From: Gnetum montanum
Taxonomy: Eukaryota; Streptophyta; Gnetopsida; Gnetales; Gnetaceae
Length of the DNA: 64,000 bases
NCBI GenBank assembly: GCA_015680685.1
Contig: MNCI01000958.1
Span: forward strand, 145,646-209,645
Direction of reading: 5' to 3'
This document shows positions 11,601 through 23,600 of this stretch, piece after piece. The translations under genes and the position numbers were made by a program. How positions within the stretch are numbered: position 1 is the stretch's first letter; each line of letters begins with the position of its first letter. The notes under the pieces are model-generated. The model worked only from the letters and a program-made list of their open reading frames with translations. It had not been told where the DNA came from and made no database searches.

Positions 11601-14600
11601 TGGTGGATAGGCGGGATGATGTGGAGCTTATCCATGCCCAAAGTACAAAATTTGCTGAACTGGCCGGTCTGAACTCAAAACGCTCTTCTTTTGAAGAACT
11701 ACCGTAGTGCTGCGTGGATTTCTGTGCCTGGTGAAGTGAGAATGACCTCGCATTTTTTTGGGGTGTTTCATTGGCCCCTCTTCGTCGACGTCTGGAAGAC
11801 AGGCTCGATAGACGTCGGCAAAGAATACGAAACACCGCAGTAAGCGAAATGCTAAGGTTGTCGCTCGGTGAGTGTCGAGACGTCGCTTGGCTGCACTTGA
11901 GGGTGTTGCATCGGTTTTACAGAGGTTAAGGCAGAGAGCAGAGATGATGTTTAGTTGAGTCCCTCGTTGGAGTGCTTTGAGGGGCTCGTTTGCATTTTCA
12001 TCTTTGGCTGGCGCTGTTCTTCAACCTCTTGTAGGACAGGTGCTCCCTTCGTAGGATGAGTTGTGTTACGCACGTGCTGGAGTCTGCACTCTGAAGTAGC
12101 TGAGCTAGTCGAGGCACTCACTTCGCAATGCTGTAGCATTTGCTGCTGTAGCGAGAGGTGTCTGCAGGGACATAGGTCTTGCTGGCTGCTGGCATTGTTG
12201 TTACTCTTGGGCACTGTCGCTGGTGTGAGATGCCCAAAGTTGGAAGGCCAGTAGTGACCTTGGCAACGTCGGCGTGGAGGAGTTGGCCTCCAAGGCGTCG
12301 AGGGTTGTTGTGGGTGTGGATGCATTGGAATCCCCGCCAACGGCATGCATGCTCAGTTTTAGCTATGGGATCAGCTACCACATAGCTAAACGTCGCGCAA
12401 GCCGAAACATTGGCGGGGGACCGAAGTGCAACAATATTGTGGCTGGGCCACAATACTGCTGGCACTCCAGATGTGGGAACTAGCCCAGGAACTACCGTTA
12501 GGGTGGTGGGTCGTGGCGACGGTAGGTTCGAAGGGCTAATGTGACGCCACACGGCATCTTCGAAGGGTCAACATGATGCCAAGGGTGGCGGCGCCACGTA
12601 TGCTCCAGACCGCGTTCTCATTGCGTTGTGAACTGCATCTTGGAGCTGCGACGTCCCACCCACGCGTTGGCATTATGCCCATTTGTTCAACATGCATCTG
12701 GTGATGGTGCATGCTGAGGGTGCGATGCGAACCCAGTTTAAGGTCTTGGTAGACCATGTGCTGGTTCAGCGTTTCAGTGGACTACTGTGCTAGTTTAAGG
12801 TCCCAGTAGACTGTACATGCCAGTTTTACGTCGTAGCGGACGGCTGCTGCCAGTTTAACGCCGTAGCGGGCGTTGCTCGATGCCGCTAGTTTATCGTCAT
12901 TGCGGACGTTGCTTGGTGCTGTTGCCAGTTTATCGTCGTAGCGGATGGCGCCTTTTGTTGCCATGGTGCTTCAGACGTAGTACGGCTTGAGATGCGAGTG
13001 ATTCACCGGGTTGGTGAACTCATTGCCGTCCATGTCCGCCAGCTTGAAGGCTCCATTTCCAAAGGCTTTGGTGACCATGTAAGGACCTTCCCAGTTGGCT
13101 AAGAATTTGCTCACGTGTTCACGGAGGACCTTGAGGACGAGGTCTCCCTTCTGCACTGGCTGTCCATGCGGGTCTGCATGGTGCTTTTGCTGTTGTTTGT
13201 TCTAATAGTGCTCGATGCGTCTCAGCGTCTGCACGTGTTCTTTCTCCACCAAGTCAAGGTCGATGGTTCACGACTCGTTGTTTTGGGCTTCGTTCATGAC
13301 GTCGGATAGGATCATCCGGAGTGAGGGTACCTGCAACTCAAGAGGCAATACTGCTTCAGATCCATAAACAAGACTGTAAGGGGTCTTACTTGTTGCACGT
13401 CGACACGTCGTTCGGTAGGCTCAGAGGACATAGAGTATTTGCTCGTGCCACCGTCTCTTGCTGTTGTTAAGCATCCGCTTCAGCAAGTTGATGATGGACT
13501 TATTTGTAGCCTCCGCCTGCCCGTTCGCCTGTGGATAATAAGGGGAAGAAAATGATTGTTTAATGCCTAGATTGCTATAGAAGGTTCGGGTCTCTGTACT
13601 GCTGAACTGTGGGCCATTGTCAGTCACAATAGTCATCGGAAGCCCAAACCTAGTTACTATGTTATCAAGGATGAAATGGTAGATTTGCTGGGACATCGTC
13701 TTCCTCAGGGGAATAGCCTTCACCCACTTGGTAAAATACTCTGTGGTAGTGATAATGAAGCTATGCTCTGTGGAGGACTTAGGCGTGATAGGCCCTATGA
13801 GGTCTAGTCCCTATCGTTGGAAGGGCCACATGATTTGCATTGGGTGCAGGTCTGTAGGTGCTACGTGTATGAGATTTGCATATCTCTGGCATGTGTCGCA
13901 CGTCTTGACTTTCGATAGGCAATCATGTTCCATGTAGGGCCAATAGTACCCTAGGTGTCTGATTTTCGCCGCCATAGCCCTGGGTGCTATGTGTCCACCG
14001 CACAGCCCTTCATGAACCTCATTAACTACCTTTTGTGCTTGCTCGCCACCCACGCATGCCAACAATATCCCATTGTAGGATCGTCGGCACAGGGTGTCAT
14101 TTCCCATGAGCACGTATTGCCGAGCACGGTTACGGATTGCATCTCTCTGGGTCAGTGTTAATCCACCTGGGGGTTCGCCATGCTGTAGATAAGCTTTAAT
14201 GTTATTGTACCACTCCGGGGTATCCGCAGCATCGACAGAGGCCACGTGTTCTGCCTAAGTGATAGGCTCTACACATTCTGTGATTGTGGTTGGCAGGTTT
14301 GCCAAAGAATGTGATGGGATGTTTAACGTGAGGGTAGCTAGGGCGTCTGCTACGATGTTCTCGTTACGTGGCACGTGTTGCACATCAATGGTTGCGAATT
14401 GCTTGAGTAGGATTTTTGCTAGGTCGCAGTAGGGTTGTAGGTGCGTAGCCTTGCAGGCGTAGACTTTGGTGATTTGATTCACGACTAGTTGTGAATCTCC
14501 TCGAATTGCCAGATGTTGTATACGCAGCGCTCGGGCAGTTAAGAGGCCTTTGAGTAGCCCTTCGTATTTTGCCACGTTGTTGGTGCAAGGGAATGCAAAA

Positions 14601-17600
14601 CGATAAGCGGATGGGTACATTTCCCCAGAGGGGAATGTGATCGTGGTAGCGGCGCTACCTCCTCGTGTGGTGGAGGTGCCGTCGAAATGTAAGGTAGCTT
14701 CGAAATGCCACGGGATGATGGCGACATTGCTAACGTATTCGTCCGGGAATTCTGGGTCTATGGTAGCCTGGTTGTCGACTGGTGAGGCTGTAAGTTGGGT
14801 TGCTATGGCTTGACCCTTTGTCGATGATTGACTTATATAGCATAGGTCAAACTCCGCAGTTATTGCCTTCCATCGGGCTATCCTGCTACTTTCGTACAGG
14901 TTGTTGGTGATAGCCCGGAGTATGTTGCTTTTGCAAATGATGTTGGTTGTGCTGTGGAACAGGTAATGCCGCCACTTTTTTAGTGCGAATACTAAGGCTA
15001 GGCAATTCCTCTCCACTTCGTTGTATTTTGCCTCGTATGCTATTAGTGCATGGCTCAGGTAATACACCGGTATCTCAGAACTGTTGTCCTGCTTTTGACA
15101 TAGTAGTGCTGCTATGGATGTGTCGGAGGTGGCAAGGTATATGAATAAAGGCTTGTCCCTTTGCGGCGTGTGCACCGTTGGAAGGTGCGAGAGCTCCTTC
15201 TTCAGGTCGTTGAGGGCTTGTTGACACTGGGTTGTCCATTCAAAGTCAATCCCTTTCTTTAGAAGATGTTGCATGGGGTGTAACTTGTCGGTCAACCTGG
15301 CTATGAACCTTCGAATGAATTGTACCCTGCCTTGTAAACTGCGTAACTCCTTAAGGTTTGTGGGAGGCGCTAGATTGACGATGGCCTTGATTTTGTCGGG
15401 GTCCACCCATATTCCAGCCTCTGATACTACGAACCCTAACATGCGTCCAGTCTTTACTCCGAAGACGCACTTCTTAGGATTGAGACGTAAGTCATGCATT
15501 TGGCAGCACTTGAGGACTACCCCTAGATCGTGTGGGTGATCGGCTGCCTCCTTGGACTTAATTGCTATGTCATCTACGTAATCTTTTAATGTTTCTAGAA
15601 TGTAGTCACTGAAAATGTAAGTCATGGCTCACTGGTAGGTCGCTCCAGCATTCGTGAGCCCGAAAGGCATCATGGTATAGCAGAAGGTTCCCCATGGAGT
15701 CATGAAGGTTGTTGACAATTGGTGCTCTGGGTTGATGCGGATTTGGTTTTATCCGGAGAAGCCATCCATGAAGGATAGCAAAGCATGGCCAGCCGTGGTG
15801 TCGATGATTTGATCAATGCTCGGGAGTGGAAAGTTGTCTTTGATCGTTGCCTTGTTTAAGTCTCGGAAGTCTATACAGATTCGTATCCCTCCTGTTTTCT
15901 TTGAAACTACAACGATGTTGGATACCCACTCTGAATAGTCGACCGTGCGGATGAAACCTGCTTGGTATAACTTAGTGATTTCATCCCTCACGGCTAGTGC
16001 GATTTCTGGCTTAATTTTATGAGCCGTTTGCTTGACTGCCTTTACGTGTGGGTCTAGGACGATGTTATGCTAAATCAGCTGCAGATCTAGACCCGGCATG
16101 TTGCTGTACGACCATGCGAAGACATCGATGTGGTCCTGTAGAGTTTTAACTACGCCTTCATGTGTGTGTGTCTAGGAGGGAGCTGAGTCTTAACATCTTT
16201 ACCTCTCCCTTTGACGTGGTCACAGGTATCTCGACAAGAGGATCCTCGGTTACATCCCCGGCCTCTAAATCTAGGGCTTGGACCAGGTGCCTGGGCCAAT
16301 CTGGGGATGCTTCTAAGGTTGCTATAGTGTTAATCGTAGTTGACCTCCAGTCGATCATGTCGGGGTTCAACTGTCTCGCGAGCTTGCCCTGTGGCCTTGC
16401 TAACGTTAAAGGCGTGGAAAGGGCACGATGGATTCCCATCTCTTGCTTGACTTACCATCATAAGATGAAAGCCTGGGTAAGGGTCATCAGAGATTGTGTG
16501 AAACACAAATTTGCAAAGCAACACTGAGATGCAACTTGCTAAGTGAGGCGATGTAAAGATTGAAAGTTTGCTAGTTTAAGGTCGTGGCGGACCGCCAAGG
16601 TGCGAGAGTGTAGAATTGCTAATGGAACGCATGACTGTCGACATGCGAATGCCAAACTGCTAGTTTAGTGTCATCTCGGACTGCCATATTGCAACATGTA
16701 AAATCTCGATATGCAAAATAATAATAAAAAAAAGAAAATTACGAGTACAAGGAGTATCAAACTACCAGTGCGAAAATCGAATCATGAAACCGCTAGGAAA
16801 TGTGATACTGCCTATGTGGAAGAGGATGGGGCGACTGCTGGTGTAAGGATATGGTTAGTTTAACGTCGTTGCGGACTGCGAATGTAACGGGTCGAAACTA
16901 CTATTTTAGGGTCTCTTCGGACGCTGAGGAGCATAACTATGCTAGGCTCGTTCGTTTAAGGTCTTTTCGGACCCTTAATCGAAAACAAATGTTATTATAT
17001 TTTTTCTTTGTCTTCGGGAAGGCTAGTAGTTGGCTTGAAGCGTGTCAAGGCTTAAATGCTAATAGTGTTATGATGTCGTGGCGAGCATGCTACGCTGGAT
17101 GGCACGCTCTGCATTAATCGGAGAGAGAAAGAGGTAAGTTTCCCCATCTTGCCCCTGCGGCTATAAATAGGGGTTAAACCCAGGTAATTTCGTTGTTTCC
17201 ACCATGAGAGCACAGAACCCTCATCGGAGCATACGGCGATTTCGGAGCGCGAAGCAGTTGTGTTGATCGACTAGCAAGACGAATTTTTACAGTGAAGGTC
17301 ATAAATCTGCAAGGAGGGCCATGGCTCCTAAGACTCATTTGGTGCTTGCGAAGATTGAGGAGGCGAAAAAGGCCCTGAGACGCGCGCCACAAGCGCGCGT
17401 TCCGGTGCAAGAGAGCACACTGTTGACCCAGTAAGTTTTCATGCCTCCTTCGCTCTTTTCGTTTTGCGCCTTTTGCTGTTTTTTGCTCTGGTTTTGCGTC
17501 CTATTTGTTCTGCTATCTGTGTTTTCTACGGCCGTGTTGTTTTAGCCTTTGTATCACCGTGGCCTCTTTTTCGGTCGTGGCCGATGTGCAAAGGTTTCGT

Positions 17601-20600
17601 TGTAAGGCCGCTGGGACTGCTACTGCTTCGGTTGTCATGCCTGCGGGGCTGGGGCAGTTTAAGTTGTTTGACCTTGGCATGTCGTAACGTAAAACCCTTG
17701 GGAGGGTTTGGTCATGTGCGATGCGGCATCGCGACGCGTGTTTTGTTTGGGCATGTCGCCAATTGTTTTACTGCTACGCTGAGCTATTTGCATGTTTTCG
17801 CTATGCTAGGCTCTCACACCTTTGCTACGCTACGTATGGATAGAGAGTTATGCTATGCTGTATTTATGGACTGCTAGACGTTGCTATGTTGCGCGTGTAT
17901 TGTGTTCAAGTGTGACGCCAACATTTGTTGATTGCATTGTGCAGGGCAGGGCCAAGGTCTAGGCTGATCGTTTTGGACCTTGGAGGGGTCCTGTGCCATG
18001 TGAGTAGACCTATGGCTAACGCTCCTCCCCCGATATGTGTGGGAGATCAAGCGGTTTGGTTCAGGGAAGGGGCACGAGACTTCTTGCAATTCCTTCTCAA
18101 CCACTTTAGTGTGATTGTTTGGTCTTCCTTAGACGAGACGCAGGCATCCGACATAATAGAGGCCATGCTGCCAGGGGCAAATCGAGGCATCCTGAGATAC
18201 CTTTCTGATGAGGCAACCACGAGCAGGGAGGGAGGGGGGTCCAGCCAACACTCAATAGGGTTGAGGCATTTAGCCTGGATCTGGGACATGCCGGAATACC
18301 AGTGCTATCACTCGTACAACACATTGTACATCGCACGTCACATGGCGATGCACTTTCAGAACCCACAGGGGATCGTCTATTGTGCTGGCAGGTGAGTTTT
18401 GCATCTTTGCTTTGCTTCGTTGTGCAACGCCGGCTATACCTGGTTGAATGCTAATTGTGTGTGTTTGTCACTAGGTTCTACATTGATGATGACGGGGTTC
18501 ACGATCAACCGGATCTGCTGGCTACAACACAGCTAGCCCTACAGGAGTTTGCTTCTGCCAAGAGCCTGTGGGCGGGCGTGATTGGTCAGTGTGGGGGAGA
18601 ATACCGTACTTACCCACACACGCTTGCCACTTTCTACAATCAGTTTAGGGTGAAGGGTTGGCTGGACAAGGAGTGGAGAGAACTTTTCAAACAGGTCATG
18701 CTTGAAGCAGTTCTGGCGGTTGAACTCCCACTATTCCCATTACTGTATAGACTTGGTGGGTCAAAAGGTAGGCGCCAGATGCTCAAGTGTTTTCGTAATC
18801 TTTGCATTCTTTGCATTGTTAAGCTGAGTGTGTTTTGTGAAAATTGTTGCAGGGGCGAAGAAGCCTCGTGAGGTGACGGTGGTAACTGCCAAGAGGTAGG
18901 GAGCAAACATCTACTTCAAATACGGCGAAGTAGCGGCGAGCCAGAGCTAGTTAGAATGAGGGGCCTCGGACTCTTTGCTCAGGAAAGTCCGAAGGGCAAG
19001 GCTTATGGATTTGTTTATGGCGCCGAATCCGGGTGCCTTTGCTGCCGAGATGCTTTCCTTGGTCAACTCCTTCTCTGGGAAGGCGGGTTGTTTTCGCACG
19101 TACGTGTGGGGCGTGCTGGTGGTCATTGACATCGACGACCAGCTGTTTGCAGATCTGTTTGGCATTCCTGCCGATGGCGCCCCCATAGTGTCGAAGGGCA
19201 AACAGGAGTTGACCCTGCAGAAGTAGCATATCGAGGAGTGGCTGAGGCTCTCCAAGGAGCGAAAAGGGTTCCCCATGGAAAAGCTTAAGGACGGCCCTGC
19301 CATGGGGATATGCCTGGTCTTTTGTGCCCACGCATTCCCTCAATTGCTCACCCAAGGGAAGGTCCTGGGGCTTGAGCAGGCCTGGGTAATGCGGGAAGTC
19401 ATGGAGGAGGGGGCCCATTACAACTGGGCCGAATTCCTATGTAGTGGTTTGCAGGCCGAGATTTTGGGACTCTGTGAGCAAACGGAGTCCCGCTTTAATA
19501 TACCCCATGCCTTCTACATAGGCTGTTTAAAGCGCTTCGCGAAGTTCCTGGTGGTCCAGGAGGATGGAGTTTGGTCCATGCTAGACCGCGACCAGATTCC
19601 CAAGCCATGGATTCGGCAGGTCCTCCGAACTATGCAGGCCTGGGATCCTTCGGAAATGGTCGGGGAGTCGTTGTCTGTAACGACTAAAGGTTTGGCAGTT
19701 CGTAGTGCTCGCGGCCAGGACAGTGTAGGAGAGATGCCCCCTGTTATAGCCGGTAGCGTGATACAGGGTGAACGTCTCATAGCTGAGACTGTGCCCAAGG
19801 AATTGCGAAGGAAGAGACCTCCCCCAGCTAGGGAAAGCTCTTGTGAAGAGGAGGGACGGAGACTGCGGCTCAAGTTGCGACGGACGCAACCCCCCATTGG
19901 TAAGTGTTTTTGTATAATGCTTATTTTGTTATAGTGTGCTATGTTATGCCGTGCTAGGCGGTGCAGTGTAGTGTAGCACTTGTTTTGAACCAGCTTGTTT
20001 TGAATCGACGCAAACATGCCTTTTTTGCTTAGCAGAGGAAGAATAAGATGAAGAAGGAGGCGATGAGGAAGTGTCGGCCCTTAGGACGGGGGTGACGAAT
20101 AAAGATGCGGAGGCCCTAGTTTCGGAGGAAAGGGCCCGGTCAGGAATAATGGAGCTCCTATCTCCAGGGTAGGGGCTCTTGTCATTAGGGAGCCTTTTCC
20201 TACCAACGAAGAGGTACCTCCCCAAAATAAAAAAGACGCTGGTCTCCTGAAAGGAAAGGCACCAGCGCATGAGGAAGGGACTTGCATGGATTTGGTAGGG
20301 CCCTCTACTGTGGCTACCACGGTTGTCTTGTCTCAGCAAGAAGAAAGACCGCATTCGGCAGTCCATTTTGGCTGTTGCTGACATGCTTAATCGTGTAACA
20401 GGTGTTACTGCTGACATGCTTAATCGTGTAACAGGTGTTACTGTTGACATCGACCTCCTTCGCTTTGTATAGAGTTGTGGGCCAACGTCCCTGACAAGTT
20501 TACGTTCGTGCAGGGACTTGTTGACGATATGATCAGAAGCCTTCAACAGGTGGACCCTCGTGCGGGTAAGTATTAGCGTTAACTGCCCTTATGTTGCTAC

Positions 20601-23600
20601 GCTGAAGCTTTCGAGTTTGTTGATTATGCTATGCTAATGCGATTACTACGCTTCGTGCGTTAAACAGCCTCTCGGCTCAAGTGGGACCCGGCATGACCTA
20701 TGAAGGTTGGCGCGGTGCCTACACTCTTGCCTGACATGACCAAGGTGTCTCGTCGCACGTTTGACGAGGCTTATAAGTGTGTCTTGTACTCGGCATGCTC
20801 TTTGTGGGAATGTAGGCGCACCAATGAGGACCTGTGGAAACGGGTCCAAAGGGTTGAGTAGAGAGAGGCCGACCTGGCTGCCGAGGTGGAGAATCTTAGG
20901 TCGAGGAACACTTTTCTTATAAACCGCAACCCTGACCCAGTCAATTGGAAGAGGGCTGTAGACGATTATGCCAGGTTTTGGACCGTCGTTCATCAGAACA
21001 TTGAATCCACCCGCGAGATAGTCGAACAACAAAGGCAGATGGACTTGTTGGCCCAGAAGTGCCAAGACATGAAAGACATCAGTGCTAAGGTCTTCGAATG
21101 GGGGAAAATCCAGAGAGACCATAAACATATGTACAAGTTGGAGAATGAGACCCACCGAAAACTGTACAGAGACGATGTTGTGGAGGCGTTCACGTATGAA
21201 GCGTTTGTGAAGGCCATCGGTGCTTCTGAGGCCTATGCTAAGTTTAAAGAGCGGGTGGAGGTCACATAATCTCCTGACTTGAGGGTGAACGTTCCTACAG
21301 GAGAGACCGCAACTGCTTCCCTTTCCCTGGAACCTCTAAAATGGATGACCACGGAAAGGGAGAAGGCTGCTGCAGCGAATGCTGAACCCAGCGACAGGCG
21401 TTGGATGGATATTTCTATAGAGGAGATTTGGCGTCGCCTCAGGCTTGGTCTAGACCAGATACCCCTTGAGACCGACGCAGGCTCCTCTCAGGTTAGTCGC
21501 TTTCATGTTATGTTGTAGCTTGCGTTTATCGCGTTTGTTGCCCTAGCTAACTACTTCATTCTTGCGGTGCAGGCTCTAGATGAGGGTGCGAGACCTGCGG
21601 GGAGAGGGAATGCAGGATTGGTAGAAGGCAATGCAGGAGCGGGTGATGCACAAGTAGATGAAGCGGAGGCAAACAGTGAAGGCGTTGCAACCGGAAACAA
21701 CCCATGACAACATGGGATTTACCATTTTTGAATTTTTTTTTTCGAAAATTTTTCAACATTGCCAATAGGCAAAAATTTTGAATGAAATGAAAAACTTCAG
21801 CAAGGAAATTGATTTTATGTTAACTTGTGTATTATGTAAAGTTTTTATGCTTTCATATGCTAGTTTTAGGCCATCTCAGGCCATTGCTAGTTTTGGGCCA
21901 TTTCGGGCCGTTGCGTGACAAATTAAAGTGACAAGCGATAATGCTGGTTTTAGGCCGTTTCGGGCCAATGCCAAAAGAGGTAGTTCATTAACAAAGCAAT
22001 AAGGCGATGATGCTAGTTTTAGGCCATTTCGGGTTGTAGCATAGCATGCCGAACGGTCGGCATACTAACAAGGCAAGGAAACGGTGAATGTACAAGGATA
22101 GTGATCGGGCGGGAAGCCGTAGGGCCGCTACGCTATGTGCAGCTGCTTCTTGACCCGTCGTCGGTTGATCGGAACATAAGGTCGAGGTGTTTCACCAGGG
22201 CCCCCGTTCATATCATTGTCATTCGCTTGGAAGGGCAACTCAACCCATGCGTTTTCGATTTGAGGATCGGTTCGCTAGACCAATTCTTCCGTTGCATGAT
22301 TAATGCATGCATGATCAGGTGCTTCATCCTCAGAGGTTGTAACTTCTGAACCCTGTTCCATGCCTACGTTGCTGATTGCTTGCGTTGCCACTTCATCACC
22401 ATAGATTACCACCTCTCTACCTGCGTATGGTAAGTGGATTTCTTGGTTTATAGGCGAGGAGATAGCCCTGAGTTGCGCTAACCATGATCTCCCCAAGATC
22501 AGGTTAAACCCGGGCATTTCTTTGACTACGATGAACGTTGCATCTGTGGGGAACTGGTCCCCTGCTACAAAGTTTACGTGAACCGTGCCCTTCACCAGGA
22601 CGTGTGCCCAATTGAACGACCTTAGACACGATGTCGTTGTTGGTTTGATCTGGTCAACCAACCCCAACTTGTCCACAATAGGGAAGGGAATGACGTTCGT
22701 GGCAGCCCCATCATCAACATGTACCCTTTGGATCCGGTGTTGGCCAACCCGAATTGTGATAAAGAGAGGTGCTGTAGTCACTTGACCCCCTTCGGGATCT
22801 TCCCTAATGGCGTCGTTACTAAAAATTAATTGAGGTGTTGCAGACTCCACTGGTACAGAGGGAAGCATTACCGAGTAGATCACTCCCTCTTCCGCTGGCA
22901 TGTTCCCGTCGACCGGAATCGCCGTTAACATGCGGACTAGAGCCTCTTGGTGAGGTACAGATGTCATGACTAGGTTGTACAAGCTCAATGTAGCGTTTTT
23001 CTGCTTTAGGGCTTGCTTGACCTGGGTGAGGGCGTCCAAGAATTCTTGGCCGCCTGCCTGTTTGACACTTTCCTTCTCTTCGATTCGTCCTATAAGACGA
23101 ATCTCTCGAGGAGAGACGACCTTGGACCTAGGTTCAGATCCTTGTCGGCAAGGTAATGCAGGCTGTGTAATCGTGTCGACCTTCATCTTTGGTGACGAAG
23201 GTGTAAATACGAAGGGCGAAGGCGTAGGTTTGGAGATACCTTTGACGGTACTTCCCTTCGATGTCTTGCCCACCAAGTGGGCTTCTCGCCTTGTGGGGTG
23301 AGGAGGTTGTTTAATGTTGTTGCACTAGATGGGGGTTGTCGAAGACGTTGGCCCCCTGATGATGAATGGAGCTAGAGATGTTAACTGACGGGGCCCCGTG
23401 ACCTCGCCAACAGGTGGTGTAATTGGGTCAAGAGTTCTTCCAAAGTTGAAATGGATGAACGTGGCAACGCGCGGTACCAATCTAGGGCTTTCCTGGCTAG
23501 GGACATGGCGAAGACGTGAATGATCGTATGCGGCCATTGTTGCAATAGCAAAGACTCTGACCGGAAAGTGACGAGATGTGTATTGGGATCTCCCTCCCCG

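Noticed and set aside
10002-12757. Many 60-140 codon open frames on both strands in the left Tat LTR and tail
   Set aside because: No family match, the LTR frames vary between the two copies, and GC-rich non-coding sequence yields such frames by chance.
19514-20546. Long minus-strand open frames opposite the antisense-gene exons
   Set aside because: They mirror GC-rich coding exons on the plus strand and show no retroelement domain, so they look like shadows.
9836-21770. TGCCAATAGGCA palindrome seen at 9836 and 21758
   Set aside because: Only about 12 bases are shared and the surroundings differ, so coincidence is likely.
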